A stretch of DNA of 64,000 nt from JAJDXO01 sp965221855 (GTDB lineage Bacteria > Pseudomonadota > Alphaproteobacteria > Rhodospirillales > UBA2165). The position numbers and the translations under genes were made by a program. Below, one piece after another: positions 17,992-27,131 of the stretch (its first letter is position 1; each line of letters begins with the position of its first letter). The notes under the pieces are model-generated. The model worked only from the letters and a program-made list of their open reading frames with translations, had not been told where the DNA came from and did no database searches. The stretch lies in contig CBDCSV010000008.1 in the NCBI GenBank assembly GCA_965221855.1, positions 372,001-436,000 on the forward strand, read 5' to 3'.

Positions 17992-18354
17992 CCTGAGTTG
18001 CGTTGCCTTGCCGACCGTGATCGCTGACGCGATTTGTGACACAGGCTTGTCGGACCCTCCCGACCGGAGTGTCCGGCCGATATGTCCGGGATTCGGACTC
18101 GAAGCAGAATATCGAGCAGCGACGTGGATTTGCTCCGCGGCTTCTGATGAAATTGCTCGGGCAACGAACAATAAGGACCCAGGGAGGGGCCCATTCACCG
18201 GGAACGAGGTTGCGTCCGCACCGAGCCGGCTGCGCGGCACCGGTACCAATCACGGATGGTTTTTCAAATTTCGAGTCCTCGAGGCGCCAGGCGCCAGAGA
18301 ATATAGGCGCCGGAGGAATTCGACGGACGAACGAGCTAGCAGGAGAATCCCGAC
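17992..18354. other. Intergenic stretch without a recognised feature
   Basis: 363 bp of somewhat AT-richer sequence between the secreted orphan and the amidohydrolase gene. Open frames cross it on both strands, but none has a convincing start, composition or protein-like pattern. Near 18285-18315 there is a small GC-rich repeat of GGCGCC. The promoter of the downstream gene is presumably here. Confidence 0.5.
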
Positions 18355-19338
18355 ATGAAAGGCAAAATCGCTTTCGAGGAACACATGGCGATCCCCGAAA
18401 CCCTGGAAAACACCCGCGCGTTCGCCGGCGATTCGGGGAAGTGGGACGAATTCACCCGTCAACTTCTTGATATGGACGACGAGCGCCTGGAAATCATGGA
18501 CAAGACGGGAATTGAATTCACCATCCTCTCCAACAACGCGCCGGGCGTTCAGGGCATCCGGGATGTCGGTGAGGCCGTCGAGGTGGCCAGGAAAACAAAC
18601 GACGCAATGGCGGAAGCCGTCGCGCGCCATCCGGACCGCTATGCGGCGTTCGCGGCGCTCCCGATGCACAATGCGGATGTGGCGTCCGAAGAGCTGACCC
18701 GCTGCGTCAAGGAAATGGGTTTCAAGGGCGCCATGGTCAACGGCTTCCAGGAAACCGGCCAGGAGGACGATGTTCTATACCTCGATGAACCGGCGCTGCG
18801 GCCGTTCTGGGGCACCGTGTCGGAGCTGGACGTGCCGTTCTATCTCCACCCGCGTATGCAGCTGCCGTCGCGCGCGCCGATCTATGACGGTCATCCCTGG
18901 CTCAAGAGCGCGCCGTGGGGATTCGCCGTCGAAACATCCATTCACTCGCTCCGCATGTGCGGATCGGGAATGTTCGACGACTATCCCAACCTGAAGATCG
19001 TCATCGGCCACCTGGGCGAGCATATCCCCTACGATCTCTGGCGGATCGACGCGCGGATGCGGTTCTCGCGCCGCGAATACCGGGGCAACCGGCCGCTGGG
19101 CGAATATTTCCTCGATCACTTCTACATCACGACATCGGGCAACTTCCAGGATCCGGCCTTCAAGTGCTGCCTCGAAGTCGTCGGCGTCGACCGCATGTTC
19201 TTCTGCGCCGACTACCCGTTCGAGAAGATGGAAGACGCCGCCGACTGGTACGACGCGACGGAAGCCGTCTCGGGCGAGGATAAACTCAAGATCGGGCGCA
19301 CCAACGCGATCGAACTGTTCGATTTGGACCTCGACTGA
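18355..19338 (+). CDS. Gamma-resorcylate decarboxylase-like amidohydrolase
   Basis: A 327-residue amidohydrolase-2 (ACMSD) family protein. Its N-terminus (GKIAFEEHMAIPETL) and later segments (LDVPFYLHPR, IYDGHPWL, HITTSGNF-like YITTSGNFQ, FCADYPFE, KIGRTNA) closely follow 2,6-dihydroxybenzoate (gamma-resorcylate) decarboxylases. Glu8 and His10 match the metal ligands of that group, and the Asp in CADYPFE matches the catalytic Asp. The reaction would be reversible, non-oxidative, metal-dependent decarboxylation of a hydroxybenzoate; the exact substrate is unproven. A GGAG site precedes the ATG, and a strong hairpin follows the gene. Confidence 0.85.
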   Translation: MKGKIAFEEHMAIPETLENTRAFAGDSGKWDEFTRQLLDMDDERLEIMDKTGIEFTILSNNAPGVQGIRDVGEAVEVARKTNDAMAEAVARHPDRYAAFAALPMHNADVASEELTRCVKEMGFKGAMVNGFQETGQEDDVLYLDEPALRPFWGTVSELDVPFYLHPRMQLPSRAPIYDGHPWLKSAPWGFAVETSIHSLRMCGSGMFDDYPNLKIVIGHLGEHIPYDLWRIDARMRFSRREYRGNRPLGEYFLDHFYITTSGNFQDPAFKCCLEVVGVDRMFFCADYPFEKMEDAADWYDATEAVSGEDKLKIGRTNAIELFDLDLD

Positions 19339-19351
19339 CACCGGTCCGAAA

Positions 19352-19381
19352 GGGCGGCCGTCACCACACGGCCGCCCGTTT
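19352..19381 (+). terminator. Hairpin terminator after the amidohydrolase gene
   Basis: A perfect 10-bp stem GGGCGGCCGT (19352-19361) / ACGGCCGCCC (19368-19377) with a six-base loop, followed by GTTTCG. It starts 13 bp after the stop codon. The T tract is short, so efficiency is uncertain. Confidence 0.65.
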
Positions 19382-19501
19382 CGTGTCCGAATCTCGGACA
19401 ACTTTCGAGAACTCCGGCGGGCCGGGTAGACCGCCCCATGCCGCCTTCTGCATAGTTGCCCGCAACAAGACAGACGTGGGCCACGGGAGGCACCGAAAAC
19501 G

Positions 19502-21115
19502 ATGGCTGAGAAACGGCCGAACTTCCTTTTCGTCATAACCGATCAGCACCGGGCCGACTATCTCGGCTGCTCCGGACACCCGTTTCTGAAAACCCCGACC
19601 ATCGACGGCCTTGCAGAACGCGGCACCCGGTTCGACCGGTTCTATGTGGCGTCGCCGGTCTGCATGCCCAACCGGGCGAGTCTGATGACCGGCCGGCTGC
19701 CTTCGGTGACCGGCGCCCGCGGCAACGGGCTGCCGCTGCCGCTCCAGGCGAATACCTTCGTCGACCTGCTGCGGGCCGACGGCTACCGGACGGCGCTGTC
19801 GGGCAAGAGCCACCTGCAGAACATGACCGACGGCCCGCCCCGTTACGACACCAGCCGTGGCGACGATCTGAAAATGCTCAATGGGGATTTCGCGGAGGCG
19901 CTCAAACCCTATACCTCGGACATGACCCTCTATGACCAGGAAAAACCGGCTCGTTGGGTCAAGGAGCGCCAGAAGCTGCATCTGCCTTTCTACGGATTCG
20001 ACCGCGTGCATCTGTGCTCGGGACACGGCGACATGGTCGGCGCCGATTATCCCCACTGGCTGAGAGACAAGGGCCAGGATCCCGACAAGTTGCGGGGCAG
20101 GGACAACGCACAGCCCTCGGACCATGTAGCGCCGCAGGCGTGGCGGACATCGGTTCCGGAGGAGCTTTATCCGACCTCCTATGTCCGGGACCATGCGATC
20201 CAATGCCTGGAGGACTGGTCGGCCGAGGGCGGCGGCAATCCGTTCTTTCTCATGCTTTCGTTTCCCGATCCCCATCATCCCTTCACGCCCCCCGGCAAGT
20301 ATTGGGACATGTACAGCCCGGACCAGGTGGAACTGCCGGCGAGTTTCCATTCGGACCGGCCGAATGTCGCCAACGCCGCCGATCTCGCGCGAGCGACGGA
20401 GGACAACAACCCCAACTTCGACCGCGACCGGACCATGGTCTTCCTGCGGGTCGACGAGCGGGAAGCCAGGGAGGCGATCGCCCTTACCTGCGGCATGATC
20501 ACCATGATCGACGACGCACTGGCCGAGGTCGTCCAAAAGCTCAAGGACCTCGATCAGTTCGACAACACGGTCATCGTCTTCACCGCCGATCACGGCGATT
20601 TCCTGGGCGATCACGGGCTGTTGCTGAAGGGGCCGCTGCACCTGCAGGCAACGATCAAGGTGCCGTTCATCTGGAGCGATCCGGCGGCCAACGGCGCCGC
20701 CGGCTCGACACTTTTTTCATTGGCCAGCACCATCGATATCGGCCCGACCATTCTCCACCGGGCGGGGCTCGGGGCCTACAACGGCGTTCAGGGCCGGACC
20801 CTGCTGACCGACATGGAAACCGGCGCCGATACGGGAACGGGCGATATCGTCGTCGAAGAGGAGAGCCAGCACGCATCCCTCGGCATCCCGGCCCCAATTC
20901 AAGTCCGGTCGATGGTGACCGAGCGCTGGCGGATGACGCTCTATGGCAAGTCCGAATTGGCCGAGCTCTACGATCTCGAAAACGATCCCTTGGAACTCAG
21001 AAACCTCTGGGACGACCCGGACCATGCGGACGTGAAGGCCGAAATGCTGGAGCGCATGGTCCGGCGCTCCATCGATCACGTGGATCGCAGTCCGCTGCCT
21101 CTCAACATGGCCTGA
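19502..21115 (+). CDS. Sulfatase / alkaline phosphatase superfamily hydrolase
   Basis: A 537-residue type I sulfatase-fold protein. The N-terminus PNFLFVITDQHRADYLG carries the metal-binding Asp. The modification site is CMPNRASLMTGR with Cys54, a C-x-P-x-R core in which the usual Ser at the fourth position is Asn. VFTADHGDFLGDHG supplies the second metal Asp/His pair. Cys54 would need conversion to formylglycine. No signal peptide is visible, so the enzyme is probably cytoplasmic. Choline-sulfatase-like or phosphonate monoester hydrolase-like activity are both possible. No maturase gene is nearby. Confidence 0.85.
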   Translation: MAEKRPNFLFVITDQHRADYLGCSGHPFLKTPTIDGLAERGTRFDRFYVASPVCMPNRASLMTGRLPSVTGARGNGLPLPLQANTFVDLLRADGYRTALSGKSHLQNMTDGPPRYDTSRGDDLKMLNGDFAEALKPYTSDMTLYDQEKPARWVKERQKLHLPFYGFDRVHLCSGHGDMVGADYPHWLRDKGQDPDKLRGRDNAQPSDHVAPQAWRTSVPEELYPTSYVRDHAIQCLEDWSAEGGGNPFFLMLSFPDPHHPFTPPGKYWDMYSPDQVELPASFHSDRPNVANAADLARATEDNNPNFDRDRTMVFLRVDEREAREAIALTCGMITMIDDALAEVVQKLKDLDQFDNTVIVFTADHGDFLGDHGLLLKGPLHLQATIKVPFIWSDPAANGAAGSTLFSLASTIDIGPTILHRAGLGAYNGVQGRTLLTDMETGADTGTGDIVVEEESQHASLGIPAPIQVRSMVTERWRMTLYGKSELAELYDLENDPLELRNLWDDPDHADVKAEMLERMVRRSIDHVDRSPLPLNMA

Positions 21116-21204
21116 AGCCCCGGCATTCGATGGCGGCGGCCGAACAGCCGGGTTCGCGGCCCGCGAATTGACAAGCCGGCCGTCGATCTTCATCTTTCAG
21201 ACCA

Positions 21205-21358
21205 GCTATGGCCCCCGTGAGGGGATAATAGGGAACTCGGTAAAAGCCGAGACTGCGCCCGCAACTGTGAGCGGCGAGGAAATCTCGAGAAAAGCCACTG
21301 GGCAACCGGGAAGGCGAAGATTTTCCAGAGACCCGCGAGTCAGGAGACCTGCCGTAGC
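21205..21358 (+). promoter_or_regulatory. Cobalamin (AdoCbl) riboswitch upstream of btuB
   Basis: The leader has the conserved order of B12 riboswitch elements: GGGAACTCGGTAAAAGCCGA, then GCCCGCAACTGTGAGCGG, then GCCACTGGGCAACCGGGAAG, and a B12 box GAGTCAGGAGACCTGCC near 21337-21353. The ends pair as P1 (GCTATGGC 21205-21212 with GCCGTAGC 21351-21358). Ninety bases separate it from the btuB ATG. CATCACC near 21363 can pair with GGTGATG near 21414, so the control is probably on translation or folding of that stem. It should repress btuB and the genes behind it when cobalamin is plentiful. Confidence 0.95.
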
Positions 21359-21447
21359 CAGCATCACCTGCCACCGGGGCGGGACGACCGGGTGGCGCGG
21401 ATGGACCCCGTGCGGTGATGTGTTGGTCATCATTGCCGGGGGTCGGA

Positions 21448-23403
21448 ATGAACCTTCGAAATATTTTCTTACCGGCGGCGTTCGGCGCCGCGCTGGCCGC
21501 CGGGACGTTTGCCGGTGCGGCGCTCGCCCAGTCGCCGGCGATCGGCGAGGACATCGTCGTCACGGCGACCCGAACCCCCACCCTCAAGACGCTGTTGGGC
21601 AGTTCCGTCACGGTCATTACCGCGGAAGAGCTGGAGAAAATCCAATTGCCGGCGGTCGCGGATATTTTGCGCCGCACGCCGGGCGTCAATATCCAGCAAA
21701 ACGGCCCGGCCGGCACATCGTCGGTCGCCAAGTTCCGCGGGCTCGAGGAAGAACAGACCCTGGTGCTCATAAACGGCGTGCGGCAGAACGATCCCGGAGA
21801 CATTCGCGGGCGCTTCAATTTCGAGCACCTGATGGTGTCCAATATCGAGCGGATCGAGATCATCCGAGGCCCCCAGGCGACCTTGTACGGCTCCCGGGCC
21901 AATGGCGCCGTCATCAACATCATCACCAGGAAGGGCAAGGACGATTTCTCGGGACGGATCAAGACCGAGGCGGGAGCCGGCAATACCCGTCTCGTGGACC
22001 TGTTCGGCGGCGGCGGCGGACGGCTGCGGAGCGGCATGGGCTACGACTATTCCGTCTCCGGCACGGTTTTCCACACCGACGGATTTTCCGCCGCCAACGA
22101 GGACCGGGATCCGCCGGGCCAAGCCGTGCCGACGGAAAATGACGGCGCCCGGAATTACTCGTTCAGTTTCAACGGCGGGTTCCGGCCGACATCGGATGCG
22201 GAAATCCGCGCCACCTTCGACCACACCTCACTGTTCGCCGAAAACGACGGCCTGGACTTCGTCACGCGCGTCGCGTTCGATGCGGACGAAACCAGGGACA
22301 AGGAAGTCACCTCATACTCCCTGGCCGGAAGCCGGGACATTCTCGACGGCCGCATGGAAAACCACCTCACCCTGTCCGGCGCCAACACGAGCACCCGGCG
22401 AACCTCGCCGCGGCGTCGCGTCAGCGGGTCCGACGCCTGGTATCGAAATATCGATTACCGCGGAACATTCGAGGTCGCCGACGGACATCTGCTCAGCTTC
22501 GGCACCGGATACGACCAGGAACGCTATGCACGCCTCTCGGGCGGCACCACGGCCAATCCCACGGAGACGCTGGATAGGCGGACAAGTCACCGAAACTACT
22601 TCGTCCAAACCCAGAACCGGTTCCTCGACCGGGTATCCGTCACGGCCGGTCTCGGTTTCGATCATTTCGATGATGTCCATCGTGATTTGACGGACGGCGC
22701 ATGGACCTACCGCGGCGGCGTTTCCTACGATCTCAAGGAGACCCGGACCATCTTGAAGTCGAGTTACGCGACCGGGTTTGCCGCACCCACGCTCTATCAA
22801 CTCTTCCGCTTTGCCGACACCCAAAATCTCGGCCCGGAAAGCACCCGGTTGTGGGACGCCGGATTTGAGCAAAAGGCCCTGAACGATCGCGTCGAGTTCG
22901 GCGCCACCTATTTTCAAAACGCCGTAAAGAACCAGATTATCTATGACCAGCCGACCCGCCGACACATCAACCGCAAACGAATGAAGAGCCGGGGTTTCGA
23001 GAATTTCGTCAACGCGTCTCTGTTCAAGGCCCCGGACCGGCGGCTGGATTTTTCGCTCAACCATACGTTCACCCTGGCGGAGGACGAAAACCGAGCGGAG
23101 ATCGACCGGGTGCCCCGGCATCGGGTCAATTTTTCCTTCGATTACGCGTTCCTCGACGGGAAGGCCAATCTTCGCCTGGACGGCGAATGGGAATCGGATC
23201 ACAAGGATTTCTACGGGTCCGACACCACGGTCGTTTACATCGGTGAGCATTGGCGGTTTGATGTCGCCGGCGATTACCAGTTGAACGATCGGGTCAAGCT
23301 CCACGCCCGAATTGAAAATATTCTCGATGAGGCCTACGAGAGCGCGGCCGGGTACGGGTCGGCTCCGTTCGGCGTCTACGGCGGCTTAACGGTTTCATTC
23401 TGA
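21448..23403 (+). CDS. btuB: TonB-dependent vitamin B12 outer-membrane receptor
   Basis: A 651-residue outer-membrane receptor. It has a signal peptide (hydrophobic stretch then AALAQS), a TonB box-like EDIVVTATRTP, a plug domain (LLGSSVTVITAEELE through VLINGVRQND and IEIIRGPQATLYGSRANGAVINI), a long beta-barrel, and a terminal Phe (LTVSF) typical of outer-membrane proteins. Identification as the cobalamin receptor rests on the B12 riboswitch upstream and the BtuFCD-type ABC genes directly downstream (10 bp). ATG 21448 is the start that gives a normal signal peptide. Confidence 0.93.
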   Translation: MNLRNIFLPAAFGAALAAGTFAGAALAQSPAIGEDIVVTATRTPTLKTLLGSSVTVITAEELEKIQLPAVADILRRTPGVNIQQNGPAGTSSVAKFRGLEEEQTLVLINGVRQNDPGDIRGRFNFEHLMVSNIERIEIIRGPQATLYGSRANGAVINIITRKGKDDFSGRIKTEAGAGNTRLVDLFGGGGGRLRSGMGYDYSVSGTVFHTDGFSAANEDRDPPGQAVPTENDGARNYSFSFNGGFRPTSDAEIRATFDHTSLFAENDGLDFVTRVAFDADETRDKEVTSYSLAGSRDILDGRMENHLTLSGANTSTRRTSPRRRVSGSDAWYRNIDYRGTFEVADGHLLSFGTGYDQERYARLSGGTTANPTETLDRRTSHRNYFVQTQNRFLDRVSVTAGLGFDHFDDVHRDLTDGAWTYRGGVSYDLKETRTILKSSYATGFAAPTLYQLFRFADTQNLGPESTRLWDAGFEQKALNDRVEFGATYFQNAVKNQIIYDQPTRRHINRKRMKSRGFENFVNASLFKAPDRRLDFSLNHTFTLAEDENRAEIDRVPRHRVNFSFDYAFLDGKANLRLDGEWESDHKDFYGSDTTVVYIGEHWRFDVAGDYQLNDRVKLHARIENILDEAYESAAGYGSAPFGVYGGLTVSF

Positions 23404-23413
23404 GGGACGGCAC

Positions 23414-24271
23414 ATGGTCCGGTCGGCGAGGCTTTGGGGAATATTGGCCGCGGCGCTGGCTGCCGGTGCGGCAGCGCCCGCCAAGGCCGACCCTCCCCGG
23501 GTGATGTCCATCGAGGCCTGCGCCAATCAATATGTTCTGGCGCTGGCCGGCAGGGAACAAATCATCTCCCTCGCCAAGGGCGCCGATGATCCCCGCACGT
23601 CCTTCCTCCACGAAAAGGCCCGCGGAATCCCGGCCAACCGAAGAAGCGCCGAGGAGGTCATTGCCGCCGATCCCGACCTGGTCTTCACCGGGCCCTTCAG
23701 CCGCCGCACCCGGGAATTTCTTCAGCGGTTCCGTATCGAGATCGTTCGAACCAAGCGGCCGAAGACCCTCGGCGAACTGTCGGCGCAGATACGGCGGGTG
23801 GCCGGGATATTGGGGCACCCCGAACGGGGCGAGCGGCTCGCCTCGTCCATCGACGGTCTTGCGGCCGGCACCGCCTCCGAACCCGGCGGGCAACGGCCGA
23901 CGGCGGTCATCTACCGCGGCCACGGCTACTCCTTCGGCGCCGACACCCTGGTCGATGCCATCATGTCGGCAGCCGGGATCGACAACATCGCGGCCAAACT
24001 GGGCTACAGGCGGGGCGGCTACGTTCCCTTGGAGCTCCTGCTCGTCGGCAAGCCGGATTACCTGCTCGATGACACGGTCAGAAACCCCATGCGGCCCCGG
24101 ATCGGCGCCCAGATCGTCCGCCATCCGGCGCTCGGCCGGTCCTTGGGCGAATCCGGACGCATAGAGTTTCCCGTCGCTTTCTGGCTCTGCGGCGGCGAAG
24201 CGACAACCGTCGCCGTCGAGGCGCTCGCCGGGATCGCGCGCGGCCCCGCAACGCCCGGCGCGAACCGATGA
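23414..24271 (+). CDS. btuF: Periplasmic cobalamin-binding protein of ABC importer
   Basis: 285 residues: an Ala-rich signal peptide (cleavage after APAKA near residue 25) followed by a class III periplasmic binding protein fold of the FecB/BtuF type. Typical features are RVMSIEACANQYVLAL, SAEEVIAADPDLVFTGPFS, and the helical backbone LGELSAQIRRVAGILGHPERG. It should deliver cobalamin, taken through BtuB, to BtuCD. It overlaps btuC (ATGA at 24268-24271). The ligand is inferred from the operon, since the fold also serves haem and siderophores. Confidence 0.88.
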   Translation: MVRSARLWGILAAALAAGAAAPAKADPPRVMSIEACANQYVLALAGREQIISLAKGADDPRTSFLHEKARGIPANRRSAEEVIAADPDLVFTGPFSRRTREFLQRFRIEIVRTKRPKTLGELSAQIRRVAGILGHPERGERLASSIDGLAAGTASEPGGQRPTAVIYRGHGYSFGADTLVDAIMSAAGIDNIAAKLGYRRGGYVPLELLLVGKPDYLLDDTVRNPMRPRIGAQIVRHPALGRSLGESGRIEFPVAFWLCGGEATTVAVEALAGIARGPATPGANR

Positions 24272-25287
24272 GTTCGAATTCATCGCACCCGGTGAGCGGC
24301 CCGCCCCTGTTGGCGGATCTGCCCCTGTTGGCGGGCTTGGCCGTGCTGGTGGCGGTGCTTGCGGGCGCCTCGCTGACGATCGGGGAAGTGGCGGTTCCCA
24401 TTGGCGGCCTTTTCGCCGCCGATGACTCCACGGCCGCAATCATCATGCAGGAAATCCGCCTGCCCCGGGTTCTCCTGGCGCTCGCCATCGGCGGCACGCT
24501 CGGACTCGCCGGCGCGGCGCTTCAGGGACTGCTGCGCAATCCGCTGGCCGAGCCGGGAATCATCGGCGCCTCTTCCTCCGCCGCCCTCGGCGCGGTGATC
24601 GTCCTTTACTTCGGCCTGTTCAGTTTATTCCCGCTGGCCCTGCCCCTCGCCGCCATCGCCGGCGCCGTGATCGCCATCGCCCTGCTGTTCGCGTTGGCGG
24701 GGCGTGATCCCAGCGTCCTGACGCTCATCCTGGCGGGAATTGCGTTGAGCTCCCTTGCCGGAGCGTTGATTTCGCTGGCGATCAACCTGTCACCCGACGC
24801 CCTGTCGGCCTCCGAGATCGTCTTTTGGCTGTTGGGTTCGCTCAAGGACCGGAGCATGGATCACTTCTTCCTGTCGCTGCCGTTCATGGCGGCGGGCGCC
24901 CTGTTGCTGCTCACGACCGGCCGCGCCTTGGATGCCCTGACCCTCGGTGAGGACATGGCGAGCACCCTCGGCTTCGATTTGAAACGGGTGCGGGTTCAAT
25001 TGATCGCCGGCACCGCGCTCGCCGTCGGGGCCGGAGTCGCCGTCGCGGGCGTGGTCGGTTTCGTCGGCCTCGTCGTCCCCCACCTGCTTCGTCCTTTCGT
25101 CGGCCACGAACCGCGCCGCCTGTTACTCGCCAGCACGTTCGGGGGAGCGGCGCTCCTGCTTGCGGCCGACATCGGCGTCCGGCTGATCCCCACCAGTGTC
25201 GAGATGAAGCTCGGCGTGCTGACCGCCCTCGTCGGCGCGCCGTTTTTCCTGTTCCTGATCTTCAAGGTCCGGAGATCGATGGTATGA
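24268..25287 (+). CDS. btuC: FecCD-family ABC permease (cobalamin)
   Basis: A 339-residue integral membrane protein with about ten hydrophobic segments. The FecCD/BtuC signatures are RLPRVLLALAIGGTLGLAGA, LQGLLRNPLAEPGIIGASS and GVVGFVGLVVPHLLRPFVGH. It forms the inner-membrane channel with BtuD. It overlaps both neighbours by four bases, which marks a tightly coupled transport operon. Confidence 0.92.
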   Translation: MSSNSSHPVSGPPLLADLPLLAGLAVLVAVLAGASLTIGEVAVPIGGLFAADDSTAAIIMQEIRLPRVLLALAIGGTLGLAGAALQGLLRNPLAEPGIIGASSSAALGAVIVLYFGLFSLFPLALPLAAIAGAVIAIALLFALAGRDPSVLTLILAGIALSSLAGALISLAINLSPDALSASEIVFWLLGSLKDRSMDHFFLSLPFMAAGALLLLTTGRALDALTLGEDMASTLGFDLKRVRVQLIAGTALAVGAGVAVAGVVGFVGLVVPHLLRPFVGHEPRRLLLASTFGGAALLLAADIGVRLIPTSVEMKLGVLTALVGAPFFLFLIFKVRRSMV

Positions 25288-26105
25288 GCGTGCTCGATGC
25301 AAGCGGACTGACCGTCATCCGGAGCGGGACAGCCATTCTGCGGGAGGCCGGTTTGTCTCTGGCGGATGGAGAGATCGTCGGCCTGATCGGACCCAACGGC
25401 GCCGGAAAGACCACCTTGCTTCGTTGCCTGGTCAATCTGATAAATCCGGACCGCGGAGGGGTTCAGGTGAACGGGCGCCCCGTGGCGGCCCTGTCGCGCC
25501 CGGAGATCGCCCGCGAGGTTGCGTATCTGGCGCAGAATGCGGGCGTGCACTGGCCGATGAGCGTCGAGCGGATCGTCGGCCTCGGACGGCTGCCCCATTC
25601 GAGTACGTTCCGCGGTCTCGGACGGCGCGATTGGACGGTCATCGGGCGGGTGCTCGAGGAGACGGATATCGTCCATCTCCGGGACCGCCGGGCGCTCACC
25701 TTGTCCGGCGGCGAGAGAATCCGGATGCTGCTGGCTTCCGCGCTGGCCGTCGAGGCGCCGATCCTGTTGGCCGACGAGCCGATTTCGGGCCTCGACCCGG
25801 GACATCAGCTGCAAATCATGCAGCTGCTGAAGGACCTCGCCCGCCGGGGCCGGAGCGTGGTCGTGGTCCTCCATGACCTGACGCTGGCGCTCCGGTACTG
25901 CGACCGGATCGTGCTGATGGCAGGCGGCCGGGTCGTCGCCGACGACCAGGCCGCGGGCGTTCTGACCGAAGAACGGCTGGCCCGGGTCTACGGGATCGAA
26001 GCGCAAATTCTGGGTGACGGCGGCAGCCGGGTCGTCGTCCCCATCGGGCCGGCTCAGCCGCCGGCGCGGCCGTCCGAGGCGCCGACCGGCAAGAGGTCGG
26101 CCTAG
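25284..26105 (+). CDS. btuD: ABC transporter ATP-binding protein (cobalamin)
   Basis: 273 residues with all ABC ATPase motifs: Walker A GPNGAGKTTLL (near 38-48), Q-loop YLAQNAG, signature LSGGERIRML, Walker B ILLADEPISGLDPG and a switch His in VVLHDLTLAL. It energises import with BtuC. It overlaps btuC by four bases. A Pro/Ala-rich tail follows the last domain. The threonine-phosphate decarboxylase gene begins 15 bp downstream. Confidence 0.92.
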   Translation: MSVLDASGLTVIRSGTAILREAGLSLADGEIVGLIGPNGAGKTTLLRCLVNLINPDRGGVQVNGRPVAALSRPEIAREVAYLAQNAGVHWPMSVERIVGLGRLPHSSTFRGLGRRDWTVIGRVLEETDIVHLRDRRALTLSGGERIRMLLASALAVEAPILLADEPISGLDPGHQLQIMQLLKDLARRGRSVVVVLHDLTLALRYCDRIVLMAGGRVVADDQAAGVLTEERLARVYGIEAQILGDGGSRVVVPIGPAQPPARPSEAPTGKRSA

Positions 26106-26120
26106 GCGGCCGGTATCCCC

Positions 26121-27131
26121 GTGGCCGATGCTCCCCTTCATCACGGCGGCCGGCTGGATCAGGCATCCGCCGCGTTCGGCGAGCCTCCCGAGGGATGGCT
26201 GGACCTATCCACCGGGATCAATCCCTTCGCTTACGACGCCCTGGCCATTCAACCCGGCGTAATCCGCCGACTGCCTCATGACGGCGATGTGGGCGGGCTT
26301 CTGGTGGCCGCGAAATCCGCCTACGGTCTGGACCCGGCCACGGCGGCGGCCGCCGCGCCCGGCACACAGGCGATCATCCAAATTCTCCCTCACCTTCGGG
26401 AGCCGTCCACGGTTGCCGTGCTGGGCCCGACCTACGAGGAGCACGCGGCTTGCTGGCGTCAGGCCGGACATTCGGTATCGGAGGCGGCCTCGCTTCCGGA
26501 CGCGCTCGCCGCCGATGTCGTTGTCGCCGTCAATCCCAACAACCCGGACGGGCGGCTGATTCCGGCATCGGCGCTGGCCGAGGCGGCGGCGGAGCTGTTT
26601 CGGGGCGGCGGGTTGCTGATCGTCGACGAAGCCTTCGCCGACGTTGCGCCGGATTTCTCGACCGCGCCGCTCCTTCCTCTTCCGGGCCTCGTGGTCCTCC
26701 GGTCCCTCGGAAAGTTCTTCGGACTGGCCGGCCTGCGTCTCGGATTCGCGGCCGGCGAACCGGAAATCATTTCCGCGATCGGCGAGCGACTGGGCCCCTG
26801 GGCGGTGAGCGGGCCGGCCATAGCCATCGGCGTCCGCGTCCTCTCGGACCGCCGGTGGCAGGAGGATATGCGGCAAACCCTCGGCGACGCCCGCCGGCGG
26901 CTGGACCGTCTCCTCGCCGGCGAGAACCTGGCCGTCATCGGGGGCACCGATCTGTTCAGGCTGGTCGAGGCCGATAACGCCGGGCGGATATACGAACACC
27001 TCGCGCGCAACGGGATTTTGACCCGGTACTTCCCGTTCCATCCCCGATGGCTGCGGATCGGCCTGCCCGGCGGCGACAGGAACCAGGCCCGGCTGGCCGA
27101 AGCCCTGAACGGCCTCGGCGCCGAGACCTGA
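26121..27131 (+). CDS. cobC: L-threonine-O-3-phosphate decarboxylase (cobalamin linker)
   Basis: A 336-residue class I PLP-dependent aminotransferase-fold protein. The N-terminus HHGGRLDQASAAFGEPPEGWLDLSTG (shared by CobC/CobD decarboxylases) and INPFAYD identify the group. The PLP lysine lies in RSLGKFFGLAGLRLGF. It makes (R)-1-amino-2-propanol phosphate, the linker added to cobyric acid by the next gene. The name cobC follows aerobic-pathway usage; Salmonella calls it CobD. The start is GTG at 26121, and its stop abuts the ATG of the next gene. Confidence 0.9.
   Translation: MADAPLHHGGRLDQASAAFGEPPEGWLDLSTGINPFAYDALAIQPGVIRRLPHDGDVGGLLVAAKSAYGLDPATAAAAAPGTQAIIQILPHLREPSTVAVLGPTYEEHAACWRQAGHSVSEAASLPDALAADVVVAVNPNNPDGRLIPASALAEAAAELFRGGGLLIVDEAFADVAPDFSTAPLLPLPGLVVLRSLGKFFGLAGLRLGFAAGEPEIISAIGERLGPWAVSGPAIAIGVRVLSDRRWQEDMRQTLGDARRRLDRLLAGENLAVIGGTDLFRLVEADNAGRIYEHLARNGILTRYFPFHPRWLRIGLPGGDRNQARLAEALNGLGAET

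Noticed and set aside
17963..18470. Possible small genes in the gap before the amidohydrolase gene
   Set aside because: The frames overlap neighbouring genes, lack ribosome binding sites and have no protein-like pattern.
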